From: a virus
Reading direction: 5' to 3' (one strand)
IMG/VR virus record: IMGVR_UViG_3300044691_000349
Span: 1-62,468 of that record
DNA length: 62,468 bases
In this document: piece by piece, positions 41,668-49,814 of the stretch
Numbering within the stretch: the first letter of the stretch is position 1
Layout of the letters: each line of letters starts with the position of its first letter
The notes under the pieces: model-generated
The model's input: only the letters and a program-made list of their open reading frames with translations
The model's database searches: none
What the model was told of the DNA's origin: nothing
Translations under genes and position numbers: made by a program

Positions 41668-42312
41668 CTAAGAATGAAGTATAGCGCGGGTCCACCGCTG
41701 CTCGATCTCCTGCGCATTCTTGGTCCGAAATGCATCACGATTGTCCGTGGATGCCGCTTTGCCATCGAGCGCCGGGTGCACGGCGATCGCTTCCAGGCCA
41801 GCTGCACGACTTCCGAATCCCATGTTCAAGATCGCGGCCTCGGTGCGGTCGCTGAACCCGGGATGGAAGGTATCCGCGGATCGTACAGGCTTCACCAACA
41901 CCAGGCCGTCGTCGTCCTTGTCGCGGATGATCTTGCCCGGGATCGGCTTGAGTTCGGGACCATGCCTTCGCATCGCCTCGATCACGACTCTGAGAGCGCC
42001 CATCGCGTCTGCCGTCGACGGATCGGTAACTTCAGTTCGGCCACTGAGCCGCCTTAGTTGACCCGGGGTAGGGAAGTACGCCGTGCTCTCGCACAGTGCC
42101 CGGCTGAACGCGCGGATGCACTCCTGCCGGTTGAGATCCTCCATCACCGCCGCGTATGCCGGAATCACCCCCGGTTTGCTCATGTCGCGCTCCAGAGTGT
42201 TCGCGAGGATCTCCAGCGCCATTCCGATGGCTTTCGTGTGGTGATGTTTCTCCCAAATAGTCGCGAAAAGCCGCTCCGTTGCCGTCTGTTTTGCCACGTT
42301 TTCCTGCTCCAT
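41668..42312 (-). CDS. Replication-associated protein, loader candidate, 214 aa
   Basis: AGGAGG lies before ATG 42312. KAIGMALEILANTLERDMSK, PAYAAVMEDLNRQECIRAFS and STAYFPTPGQLRRLSGRT form a helical region like phage proteins encoded after replication initiators. The C-terminal part is less ordered. Gene order suggests a helicase loader or primosome accessory for the DnaB on the other operon; this is inference. Its first 281 bases overlap the 3' end of the initiator frame. Confidence 0.55.
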   Translation of the reverse strand: MEQENVAKQTATERLFATIWEKHHHTKAIGMALEILANTLERDMSKPGVIPAYAAVMEDLNRQECIRAFSRALCESTAYFPTPGQLRRLSGRTEVTDPSTADAMGALRVVIEAMRRHGPELKPIPGKIIRDKDDDGLVLVKPVRSADTFHPGFSDRTEAAILNMGFGSRAAGLEAIAVHPALDGKAASTDNRDAFRTKNAQEIEQRWTRAILHS

Positions 42313-43429
42313 TGGAGCCTCCTGTCGCTGCCTGTGTGAACTTCTCGAGATCCCTGTATTCCACGCACTGGTAGAACCCAACCATGCGCTTTTGCGTCCA
42401 GTAGCGCTTCCAGTTCGGTTCCCGCATCGCCGCCTCGGTCACCGAACGCACTTGCCGGAGGAGATACAACCCCGCCTCTCGCTCTGTGATGCCTTGCTCC
42501 TTCGCCTCGAGGATTACCGCATTCACGATGGGGCCGAGCGCCATGGAACTCCCACGCAGGCTCAACGGCGTCCAAGAGTTCGCCACCCCGGCCGGTGATG
42601 CAATCGCGATCTCTTCGATGAGTTGCTCCTGACCCCACTCTTGGGTCGGTTCTCGGGATTGCTGCTTGGAAGGCATCACGACGTTCAGATTGCTCGCGCG
42701 CGGTGTGTGTGCTTTTGTCTCTGTCTCTGTCTCTGTCTCTGTCTCTGAGTATGATTGCGTTACGACGGAGTTACTACGATGCTCCGTAGTGACATTCGCG
42801 CTAACTACGAGAGAAGCTACGAATTGCTCCAAGTCCGCCTCGATTCGGAACCATTCACCCTCGATTCGGAGATGAGAGAACTGTGTATGTCTTTGTTTTT
42901 CAAGGGAGAAGTCTCCAATCTCTTTGGCGACCAGCGTGATCCCAGGTGTAGCTAGGTTCAACTCCGATATGCGAGACCATGGGTTCCTGCTGAAACCAAT
43001 CTTCATTCTGTCGTAGCTACGGGCGTAGTAGACGAACCCTCCTACGGTAGGTTTGTCACCGTCTTGAAATTTCTTGTCCCTGTACCTCTGCGCTCGCTCT
43101 CTCGCAAGCCTCCGAGACTCGCTTCCAGAGACGATGGACTTGTACTTCACCGCGTTCAGGACGATCCAACCACCTGGTACACGCTCTATGCGGCGTCCAT
43201 CATTCTCAGGGTCGGAGGAGTGGGGATCTGGCGATTCCAACACCTTGAGCGCGGCTCCAGCCTCCTCTGTGGTCACAATGGCGCGCCTGGCGAGGTTCAC
43301 AACCGAGGCGAACTGGCACATACCGTCTTCATCCATCACCGCCAGCAGGGTCAGCCAGACAATGCGGGTGGCATGCGGCTCCAGCCACACCGATGAGTCG
43401 AGAATCTTCGTAAATAATTTGTTGTACAT
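42032..43429 (-). CDS. Replication initiator with inserted GIY-YIG-like (MUG113/T5orf172) domain
   Basis: 465 residues. The start MYNKLFTKILDSSVWLEPHA, IVWLTLLAVMDEDG, ALKVLESPDPHS and RRIERVPGGWIVLNAVKY match phage replication organiser proteins. Between residues about 130 and 210 is VYYARSYDRMKIGFSRNPWS with a later GEWFRIEADL, the MUG113/T5orf172 branch of the GIY-YIG fold. A TETETETET hinge and a second DNA-binding-like region follow. The last 93 residues are Gly/Arg/His-rich and overlap the next gene, so the real end is uncertain. Confidence 0.7.
   Translation of the reverse strand: MYNKLFTKILDSSVWLEPHATRIVWLTLLAVMDEDGMCQFASVVNLARRAIVTTEEAGAALKVLESPDPHSSDPENDGRRIERVPGGWIVLNAVKYKSIVSGSESRRLARERAQRYRDKKFQDGDKPTVGGFVYYARSYDRMKIGFSRNPWSRISELNLATPGITLVAKEIGDFSLEKQRHTQFSHLRIEGEWFRIEADLEQFVASLVVSANVTTEHRSNSVVTQSYSETETETETETKAHTPRASNLNVVMPSKQQSREPTQEWGQEQLIEEIAIASPAGVANSWTPLSLRGSSMALGPIVNAVILEAKEQGITEREAGLYLLRQVRSVTEAAMREPNWKRYWTQKRMVGFYQCVEYRDLEKFTQAATGGSNGAGKRGKTDGNGAAFRDYLGETSPHESHRNGAGDPREHSGARHEQTGGDSGIRGGDGGSQPAGVHPRVQPGTVREHGVLPYPGSTKAAQWPN
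42715..42747 (-). repeat. Hexanucleotide microsatellite coding for Glu-Thr
   Basis: TCTGTC is repeated about five times on the plus strand, so the minus strand encodes alternating Glu and Thr in the hinge of the initiator. Because the unit is six bases, copy-number changes keep the frame and only alter hinge length. Confidence 0.8.
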
Positions 43430-43433
43430 AGTC

Positions 43434-43559
43434 TTACTGAAACTCCGTCTTCTGTGTATCCTGGTCGCGCTCCTGCTGGGCCTTCAGGCGCTTGCCGATG
43501 GCTTCCACGGACCGCTTGGCCGCACCGAGACGCTTACGCGCTTCCAGGCGGTCTTCAAT
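43434..43559 (-). CDS. Possible 41-aa helical protein, ATT start
   Basis: The gap between the 43555-43830 gene and the initiator reads as a 41-residue charged helix (EDRLEARKRLGAAKRSVEAI, ending KTEFQ). The only start in place is ATT overlapping the previous stop (ATTGA), which would mimic the ATGA overlaps seen elsewhere. Without that rare start there is no gene here. Confidence 0.35.
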   Translation of the reverse strand: MEDRLEARKRLGAAKRSVEAIGKRLKAQQERDQDTQKTEFQ

Positions 43560-43830
43560 GGGCCCTCAGTCGCACCTTGCAGGCGTCGCACAGTTCGTCG
43601 TAGGCGAGTTCTGGCCGCTCTGTGTAATTGGGCGGAGGTCCCGTTTCGATATTCCAATGGCGCTGCAGGCATGATTCTTGCGCCCCGTGCATGTACCCAG
43701 AGGCTTCGTCTCTCTCGCCGGCACTCTCATCTGGACAGCGATTATCGCGGAGAATGCGGGTCTGTGCGCGCACCGCCGCAACCGCTCCGGCGTATTCGAT
43801 GCAGACTTCCTCTGGGGTTCTCTTAGCCAT
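43555..43830 (-). CDS. Hypothetical small protein, 91 aa
   Basis: MAKRTPEEVCIEYAGAVAAV and helical spacing continue to a CDACKVRLRAH end with a Cys pair. Overlaps the upstream gene by eight bases. Such short Cys-ended proteins are common in phage early operons. No function assigned. Confidence 0.55.
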   Translation of the reverse strand: MAKRTPEEVCIEYAGAVAAVRAQTRILRDNRCPDESAGERDEASGYMHGAQESCLQRHWNIETGPPPNYTERPELAYDELCDACKVRLRAH

Positions 43831-44161
43831 GCTGCGCCTCCGCCAGTGGGCCCGCGTCGAGACCTCTGGTCATACTACGGTAGCCACGGCCGGCGAGTCC
43901 GCCCTTGGTGGGATCGCTCTTGAAGACGTGATAGGCGGGCTTCAGGATCAGCCGCATAGCCTCGGGAGGCATGGCTAGTAGCTTCTCAGCTCCGCCATAG
44001 CCCTTGACGGTGCGGACGTTGATCCCGAACTTGCGGGCGAGCTGGAGGTCGGCACTGGGCGCTTTTCTTCCGGAGGAGCAGTTACGGCATCCCTTGGAGT
44101 GGGGCTGCATGGTGCCAGCGTTGCACTGGGGGCAGAGGACTTTCTGGCTGATACGTGGCAT
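43823..44161 (-). CDS. Zinc-ribbon DNA-binding-like protein, 112 aa
   Basis: The N-terminus has CPQCNAGTM and CRNCSSG, a four-Cys ribbon. Next is LQLARKFGINVRTVKGYGG, which looks like a helix-turn-helix. TGATG overlap with the ASCH gene. A DNA-binding role is plausible; the target is unknown. Confidence 0.6.
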   Translation of the reverse strand: MPRISQKVLCPQCNAGTMQPHSKGCRNCSSGRKAPSADLQLARKFGINVRTVKGYGGAEKLLAMPPEAMRLILKPAYHVFKSDPTKGGLAGRGYRSMTRGLDAGPLAEAQHG

Positions 44162-44586
44162 CAGGATTTCTCCCCGGGATACTTCCAGTGGATGATGTCG
44201 CCGTTGAATGGCTTATTTAGGTCCCAGAATCCAGACATCTCCCACAGGCTTTCAAAGCCGTCTCGTATCGCCAGGGCTTCCATCTCGTCATCGTCCAGCC
44301 TTGTTCCGTCTATTTCGATCAAGGGGTAGATTCCGCACAGTCTACGTCCATTCTGCGCAGTGATTACATCGTGAGAGCGTCTGCCTGAATCAGCGAGGAC
44401 GATGTCGAGGACCTTGGTGCAGGGAGCCCGGAGCAGCAGCCGGCATTGCTTCGTGCGTGGCGCATAGTAGAGATGAAGGGTATTGCCCGGCTTGTCGGGA
44501 TACTTCCGCTTGCCGCGGATGGTATGCGTCTTCTCACCGCTCTCGACCTTGGGGCAGAACCGCTTTTTGAATCCGTACATTCCCAT
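44161..44586 (-). CDS. ASCH-domain protein
   Basis: 141 residues, starting MGMYGFKKRFCPKVESGEKT and THTIRGKRKYPDKPGNTLHL, the opening of ASCH domains, followed by LLLRAPCTKVLDIVL and an acidic loop. ASCH is a PUA-like fold that binds nucleic acids or modified bases; some members hydrolyse modified cytidine. Placement next to a cytosine methyltransferase makes a modified-base role attractive, but this is inference. Confidence 0.8.
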   Translation of the reverse strand: MGMYGFKKRFCPKVESGEKTHTIRGKRKYPDKPGNTLHLYYAPRTKQCRLLLRAPCTKVLDIVLADSGRRSHDVITAQNGRRLCGIYPLIEIDGTRLDDDEMEALAIRDGFESLWEMSGFWDLNKPFNGDIIHWKYPGEKS

Positions 44587-44783
44587 TAGGCCGCCTCTTT
44601 CTGTGCTGCCATTTTCTTGGCCATCTTCAGCCGGCGCGAGTGGTAGGGTCGGGGGAGCACGTAAGGACGCTCATTGGTCCAGCGGATGGTATGGCACGCC
44701 ATCCCCACTGGCGCATGGCAGTCGCCGCAGTACGATGTCCGCGCCGTGATCTCCTCGGGCGTCAGTTCGATCGGTTTGCTCAC
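44586..44783 (-). CDS. Small zinc-finger protein, GTG start, 65 aa
   Basis: The true start is the GTG at 44783, preceded by GGAGG and overlapping the methyltransferase stop (GTGA). The product holds CGDCHAPVGMACHTIRWTNE and PRPYHSRRLKM, a compact Cys/His knuckle common in phage proteins. Function unknown. Confidence 0.65.
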   Translation of the reverse strand: MSKPIELTPEEITARTSYCGDCHAPVGMACHTIRWTNERPYVLPRPYHSRRLKMAKKMAAQKEAA

Positions 44784-46615
44784 GCGGGCACCTCCTGCGA
44801 TGGTGTATTCACGCTCAGGGCCACGGCTATGGGCTGTACCCAAATCGGCTGAGCAGAAAGTGCGAAGGATTCACCCGACCACGCCAGGAGCAAGGTCTGC
44901 CCCATCAGATCAGCGATAGCCTGCGCAGCGGCGGCCGGAACAGCATTGCCGATGCGCTCACGCTTGGCGCCATCGACATCTCCGTCCAAGTCGAAGATGT
45001 CGTCGGGATCAATCAGGGATTGCAATGCTGCGAGTTCTAGGGTGGTGAAGGGACGGTGCCAAGTTCCGTCGATCGAGCGGATGATTGCGACCAGCTTGTG
45101 ACTCGCCTCGGGCAGAACCTCTATTCGAGGATCAGCGACATTCCACCGGCCGTTGTCATGACAAGCGGCAGCAGAAACCGCACCTGAAGTAGAATCCCAT
45201 CCCATGACGCCATAGTGCCCATTGGTCAGATAGGCATCGCCCTTCTCGCGCTCATTCCTGATGCGCGGATCCGCGACCGAGAGAAGTCCCGACTGGACGT
45301 GCTGCCCGCCTGTCACGGTCTGCGATGTGTCGCGCCAACCGATAACCTTCAGCTTGTTCAGGTAGGAATTTGAGCCGTAGCTAGGCACGCGCGGATCGGC
45401 GATGCACAGAGCTCCGCTCCCGATACGATCCGCACCGGTCACCGTCTTCGAGAATCCATCCCAAGGCTGCACGGAGTACTTGCCGTCATGCTCACCCTGC
45501 GAGTTTGGCCATCGAGGATCGGCGACATTGAGGCCACCGGCTGATGGGCCGGTTCCTCCGGACACTGCCTGGCTAGTCTCATTCCAGCGTATGACGCGAT
45601 AGATGTTGTTGTAGCGATCGCCGTTCTTCCCCAAGAGCCGCGGATCAGCCACCGAGAAAGCTCCGCGCGTTGGCGCAGCCATGCCTGTTACCGTTCCGCT
45701 GGTTTCATCCCACCTGCGAACTCCCAGCGTATCGCCGTACCATCCTTCAGGGGCCAGCGCATACTCCGCCAGCTTTCCATCCACTACCTTCAGTTTCTTC
45801 AGCGATCTCCAGTCAGAACCAGCCTCCACGAAAGCAAGCCTGACCCAAGTCTTCCACTGCAGATTCGGGAGCGCATGCATCGGGCCGCCGCGCATGTCGC
45901 CCGGCATCGGAAACTTTTCGAGAATCTCGCCAACGGCCCGGAGCGAACGCTTCGGAGGCTCATACAAGAACGGCTGCACCTTCACGGCATGCCGCGCGAC
46001 CATAAGGAAACGCTTGCGCGATTGAGCCAGGCCACCGATCTCGCCGCAATCATGGAACGTCTCCGCTACCGCGTAACCGTAATGGCGAAGGAGTGCTCCA
46101 ATCTGGTCCAGCAGCGCCCGACCGCGCGTGGCGATGCGTGGCACATTCTCAAAGATGATGAGCTCCGGTGGGTCATCCGCCCACGCCTCCAGCATGAGCC
46201 ACATGCCGCGCAATGTAAGTCGGTTGAGAGCCTGATACTTGCCGGTCTTGCTCCGCGCCTCCGAAAGCAGCCCAGAGAAGCCCTTGCATGGTGCCGATAG
46301 AAACACAATGTGTGGCCGCTCGTTACCGGCCGCGGCGCGAATGTCCTCTGGCGTAGCCTCACGCCAATCGGGGCGAGGCTCGGAACCATGGAACGCGACA
46401 TATTGCTCGCGGTCGAACATATCGAGCACGGTGCCCTTTGTCCCGGAGAGTCGTTCGAAGTCGCGGATAGCTGGTTCCGATACGTCGATTCCTCCGATGC
46501 ATCGGAAGCGCGCGCGGAGATTGTTGACTTCAGCGCGACCGCGATTGAATCCAAGTGCGCCTCCTCCCAACCCAGCGAAAAAATGAAAGTGCCGTATTTC
46601 CCGCTCTTCAATCAC
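44780..46615 (-). CDS. DNA cytosine-5 methyltransferase with five internal repeats
   Basis: GTG 46615 overlaps the upstream stop, giving 611 residues. Motif I is HFFAGLGGGALGF (11-23), catalytic Cys110 is in SAPCKGFSG, ENVP at 156-159, QSRKRF at 198-203 and motif X ERIGNAVP at 553-560. Between residues about 300 and 500 there are five repeats of the form W-x-x-T/F-S-x-T/A-V-T/S-G ... ADPR, spaced 41-46 residues. This is in the target-recognition region. It should methylate cytosine in phage DNA and perhaps recognise several sites. Confidence 0.9.
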   Translation of the reverse strand: MIEEREIRHFHFFAGLGGGALGFNRGRAEVNNLRARFRCIGGIDVSEPAIRDFERLSGTKGTVLDMFDREQYVAFHGSEPRPDWREATPEDIRAAAGNERPHIVFLSAPCKGFSGLLSEARSKTGKYQALNRLTLRGMWLMLEAWADDPPELIIFENVPRIATRGRALLDQIGALLRHYGYAVAETFHDCGEIGGLAQSRKRFLMVARHAVKVQPFLYEPPKRSLRAVGEILEKFPMPGDMRGGPMHALPNLQWKTWVRLAFVEAGSDWRSLKKLKVVDGKLAEYALAPEGWYGDTLGVRRWDETSGTVTGMAAPTRGAFSVADPRLLGKNGDRYNNIYRVIRWNETSQAVSGGTGPSAGGLNVADPRWPNSQGEHDGKYSVQPWDGFSKTVTGADRIGSGALCIADPRVPSYGSNSYLNKLKVIGWRDTSQTVTGGQHVQSGLLSVADPRIRNEREKGDAYLTNGHYGVMGWDSTSGAVSAAACHDNGRWNVADPRIEVLPEASHKLVAIIRSIDGTWHRPFTTLELAALQSLIDPDDIFDLDGDVDGAKRERIGNAVPAAAAQAIADLMGQTLLLAWSGESFALSAQPIWVQPIAVALSVNTPSQEVPA

Positions 46616-49600
46616 GCAACCACCGCCATATCTTCCGACTCTTCCAAGATGTCGAACAGCGTAGGCATAGCCATCTTGTCTTCCATTGCCTTCGCGTATC
46701 CGCATCCGTCGAGGAAGTAGCGATGGTTCAACTCTGTCGCGATCGCCTTCCTGCCGAGCTTCAATGCGCGGTATGCTGTCGTCATCAACCCGCCAAATGG
46801 ATCGAAGACTGTCTCGCCAGGCATCGTGAATTGCTCGATCGCGCGATCAGCAATATCGAACTGCATGGGGCATATGTGGAGTTCTTTGCCCTTGGCATGC
46901 TGGGCGCCGTTCAGCGTCAACATCCGCGTAACATCGCTCCACACGTCAGGGTGCCAACTGGGAGGCTGCAGGAGCATGAAGGTCACCGGAAGAATCCGCT
47001 TCGCCTCCAGCGCCTCTCCGATCTTGACGTGGTGCTCATAGTCGTAGATGTGGGTCAGGTTGTAGTCGCGAAATAGCTTGAAGATGGCCTGATGATCCAG
47101 GTTATCCAACTCGTCCGGAGTTAGGAGGCGGTTGCCTGAGCTGCGGGCGAAGCCGTGAGCATCCGTCTGCCAGCGGGCTCGCGAGTATTTTGCCTTGCTC
47201 TTCACCACCGGGTTGTCCGCATAGCTATTTGAGTTCTCGGTGGGAGGTTTGCGGAACAGGAGGAGATACTCGGGCATCCCGACACCCATCTTGGTTCCGT
47301 CCTTGCATTGCTCGGTCCAGCCCAGCCGGTAGGTCTGATTGTTCTCCCGCACCACATCCGTCACGATGGTCTTCATTCCCATATACGCGAAGCCGTGGCG
47401 GATGAAGTGCTCCGTCACTTTCATATGGAACGGATAAGTAGTCTGGAAGCCGAGGCCTGTCATCCCTCCCGGGACAATCCGGTCCTTGACGTGGATAGCA
47501 GCGATGCGCCCTGGCTGGAGTACTCGCAGCAGCTCGGGCGTCAGGAAGTCCATCTGCTCAAAGAAGTGCTCGTTATCGTCGGTATGGCCGAAATCGTTAT
47601 AACTCGGGGTGTACTCGTATTGGGTGCTGAAGGGTATGGACGTTAGAACCATGTCGATACTGCCAGCCGGCAGGTTCAGCGCCTCCTCTACGGCGTCGTT
47701 GTTGATGCAGCGGTAGTTCTCGCCTGACACTTCAATCCGTTCCACGCCCATGCTGCGGATCAGCTCCTGCATCTTCTCGGCGTGGTCCAGCCCGTACTCC
47801 CGGATAATCTCGCTCATCTTTTGCACCGTCTCCTCGTACTGGGCCCACTTTGTCTGGAGGTTGCGCAGGACCTCGCGCTCACTCTCGGCGTAGATCACGT
47901 CGATGATCACCGGATGCTCCTGTAGAAACCGGTGGCAGCGGTGGATTGCCTGAATGAACTCAGAGAATTTGAAGCCTATTCCTGAAAAGATCACCCGGTG
48001 GCACTGCTGCAGGTTTACTCCGGAGCCGTACATGACAGGCTTGCTCAGGAATACTGTGGTCTCTCGGTTTCGCCATTGCTCAATCCGTTCTTCGCGATCC
48101 TCGATGTCCATGCTGCCGTCGAGTGATGAAAAGGTTATTCCGGAGTTGCCAAATAGCCTTTCAAGTTCACGCTGTTCTGCATTGAGGTCGCACCAGACGA
48201 CGATCTGCTCAGATATGCAATCGCCGCCCGCAATGTTTTCGGGTTGTCCCGAAACATTCCTAGACCGGAGTTGCACCCGCGACACAGCAGTCCTCGAACC
48301 TTCCCTGTCGCATGATCGTGATCCACGCGGAAATTTCCCTTCGCGTCTTTCGTTGCGTTTGGAGATTTGCAGATCGCGCAGCAGTTGTGTTGGCTTATGA
48401 GCATCTTCTGAAAGCACTGGGGTGTCAGACCGTAACCCTGTAGTTTGCGCCTCCTGGTCTGCCCCCGCGCCCGAGCCTTGTTCTCCATATACCACTCGCG
48501 AGATCGTGCTTTCCTCTTGTCGCGGTTGAGTGCGCAGTCTTTCAGAGCCAACTCCCGAGCACGCCCCGGATTGTTCTCGCTCCACTGTGCGTAACGGATA
48601 CGAGTCGCCTCTTTGTTTTTCTGGTAATTGGCTTTGTTCCGGACGCTCTGTGCAGAAATCAACCTCTCCCTGTTTCTCTCGTAATAGTCTTTCTGATACT
48701 GACGTCTCTTCTCGTCCACGAAATATGACCTCCAAAACCTTTGCGTTACGCACGCCGAGCGTGTCGCGCTTCTCCCGCGAGGCCTCGACAACGCCGCTCA
48801 CGCTGCCCCGGAATATCGTCCCCTGACCATTGGTCTCCACTGGTGAGTTTGTATGGTCCACCGCTACTTCGTGGTACCGGACCTCCATCGGAGGCAGGTC
48901 GTAACCTTCGTCCGAGAATCCAAGGTCCGAGGGCTTCTGTAGGAAGATCGCCCACGATGAGACCCACAGCCAGAACTCTCTCTCCTTGTGCGGATGGATC
49001 GTGAGCGTGTCGGCCTTGGTCGCATCACGCTTGAAGAATCGAGTCTTCGCCTGGCCGACATCCATGATCCCGAGGAAGGCTGCATAGGCCAGCAGTTCGA
49101 TATGGTCATTCGGGTCAGGAATCGCAGTCGCGACAAACTTGTACTGCACCCGCTCGTACAACCGCATGAACTCGCGGAAGGTCTTCGATCCACCGAAGCC
49201 GCGCAGCACGCTTGCCTCGTCCAGGCTGCAGACTACGAACTCACCCGGATCGAGCTTGCCATCGCGCACGGTCTCGAAGTTCGTCAGGTAGATGCCGGTC
49301 TCGGCCGCTTCCTCGATCCGACGGATGAACTTGATCTCAATCCCAAGCTTCGCTGCATCGCGCATAAACTCGACGCGCACACCGAGCGGCGCCGTGATGA
49401 GTCCGCGGCCGCCAGTTCGCTTCAGAATGAGCCGGAGGATCTCCAACTGCATCATCGACTTTCCAAGGCCGAACTTCGCAAATAGAGCCCGGCACCCGCC
49501 AGCGACGCCCCACTGCGCTAACACCTTCTGGTGGGGCTTCAGGATTGGGTTGATTTCATCGAGATCGATCGCGAATCCCCGATCAGGAGTAACCACCGCC

Positions 49601-49641
49601 TTGCGCTTGAGGAACCCCCGGTACCGCTCGAGTTTCGTCAT
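46612..49641 (-). CDS. SNF2-like helicase fused to a DNA methyltransferase, with overprinted insert
   Basis: 1009 residues from ATG 49641. The N-terminal motor has FAKFGLGKS (about 54-62), SLDEAS (139-144) and ATAIP; its second lobe begins at VVWCDLNAEQ. Between the lobes, residues about 306-477 are low-complexity Arg/Glu/Ser/Gln sequence that overlaps an endonuclease gene in the +1 frame. The C-terminal half is an N6/N4-type methyltransferase: TSIPFSTQYEY as motif IV and DPFGGLMTTAYRAL with a later IATELNHRYF as SAM site. Such fusions methylate phage DNA using a translocating motor. Confidence 0.85.
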   Translation of the reverse strand: MTKLERYRGFLKRKAVVTPDRGFAIDLDEINPILKPHQKVLAQWGVAGGCRALFAKFGLGKSMMQLEILRLILKRTGGRGLITAPLGVRVEFMRDAAKLGIEIKFIRRIEEAAETGIYLTNFETVRDGKLDPGEFVVCSLDEASVLRGFGGSKTFREFMRLYERVQYKFVATAIPDPNDHIELLAYAAFLGIMDVGQAKTRFFKRDATKADTLTIHPHKEREFWLWVSSWAIFLQKPSDLGFSDEGYDLPPMEVRYHEVAVDHTNSPVETNGQGTIFRGSVSGVVEASREKRDTLGVRNAKVLEVIFRGREETSVSERLLREKQGEVDFCTERPEQSQLPEKQRGDSYPLRTVEREQSGACSGVGSERLRTQPRQEESTISRVVYGEQGSGAGADQEAQTTGLRSDTPVLSEDAHKPTQLLRDLQISKRNERREGKFPRGSRSCDREGSRTAVSRVQLRSRNVSGQPENIAGGDCISEQIVVWCDLNAEQRELERLFGNSGITFSSLDGSMDIEDREERIEQWRNRETTVFLSKPVMYGSGVNLQQCHRVIFSGIGFKFSEFIQAIHRCHRFLQEHPVIIDVIYAESEREVLRNLQTKWAQYEETVQKMSEIIREYGLDHAEKMQELIRSMGVERIEVSGENYRCINNDAVEEALNLPAGSIDMVLTSIPFSTQYEYTPSYNDFGHTDDNEHFFEQMDFLTPELLRVLQPGRIAAIHVKDRIVPGGMTGLGFQTTYPFHMKVTEHFIRHGFAYMGMKTIVTDVVRENNQTYRLGWTEQCKDGTKMGVGMPEYLLLFRKPPTENSNSYADNPVVKSKAKYSRARWQTDAHGFARSSGNRLLTPDELDNLDHQAIFKLFRDYNLTHIYDYEHHVKIGEALEAKRILPVTFMLLQPPSWHPDVWSDVTRMLTLNGAQHAKGKELHICPMQFDIADRAIEQFTMPGETVFDPFGGLMTTAYRALKLGRKAIATELNHRYFLDGCGYAKAMEDKMAMPTLFDILEESEDMAVVA
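48135..48719 (-). CDS. Endonuclease VII-like HNH gene, overprinted
   Basis: GTG 48719 lies nine bases after GGAGG and opens a 194-residue frame: VDEKRRQYQKDYYERNRERL, a Lys/Asn-rich DNA-binding arm, then CAICKSPN, VDHDHATGKVRGLLCRGCN and SGLGMFRD, the recombination endonuclease VII/homing HNH signature. The family-like part ends at AIAYL (about 48212); the tail then reads into helicase sequence. It is in the +1 frame of the helicase gene, which stays open throughout. I interpret it as an invading homing endonuclease. Confidence 0.85.
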   Translation of the reverse strand: MDEKRRQYQKDYYERNRERLISAQSVRNKANYQKNKEATRIRYAQWSENNPGRARELALKDCALNRDKRKARSREWYMENKARARGQTRRRKLQGYGLTPQCFQKMLISQHNCCAICKSPNATKDAKGNFRVDHDHATGKVRGLLCRGCNSGLGMFRDNPKTLRAAIAYLSRSSSGATSMQNSVNLKGYLATPE

Positions 49642-49814
49642 TGCACAACCTCGACAATCCCCATGACGACGGCCTTGAGCGTGATGTTGTCGGGGTGGAT
49701 CTCCCCGAGCCCGCGCTTGCGGTTCCAGCGGAAATTCTGACCGTCCCATGCGACTCGATGCGCATACCAGTCGCCCAGAGCGAAGTAGATGACGAGACCA
49801 GGCCTGGAGATCAT
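49638..49814 (-). CDS. Small protein, 58 aa
   Basis: Bounded by ATGA overlaps at both ends (49814 with the DUF5131 gene, 49641 with the helicase gene), which leaves little doubt that it is translated. The product is hydrophobic-aromatic with VIYFALGDWYAHRVAWDG and a beta-like end (ITLKAVVMGIVEVVQ). No family recognised. Confidence 0.65.
   Translation of the reverse strand: MISRPGLVIYFALGDWYAHRVAWDGQNFRWNRKRGLGEIHPDNITLKAVVMGIVEVVQ

Noticed and set aside
48211-48726. Group I intron carrying the HNH gene
   Set aside because: The HNH start is within a few bases of the 5' junction and its conserved end reaches the 3' junction, leaving no room for a ribozyme core; the host frame is open across it.
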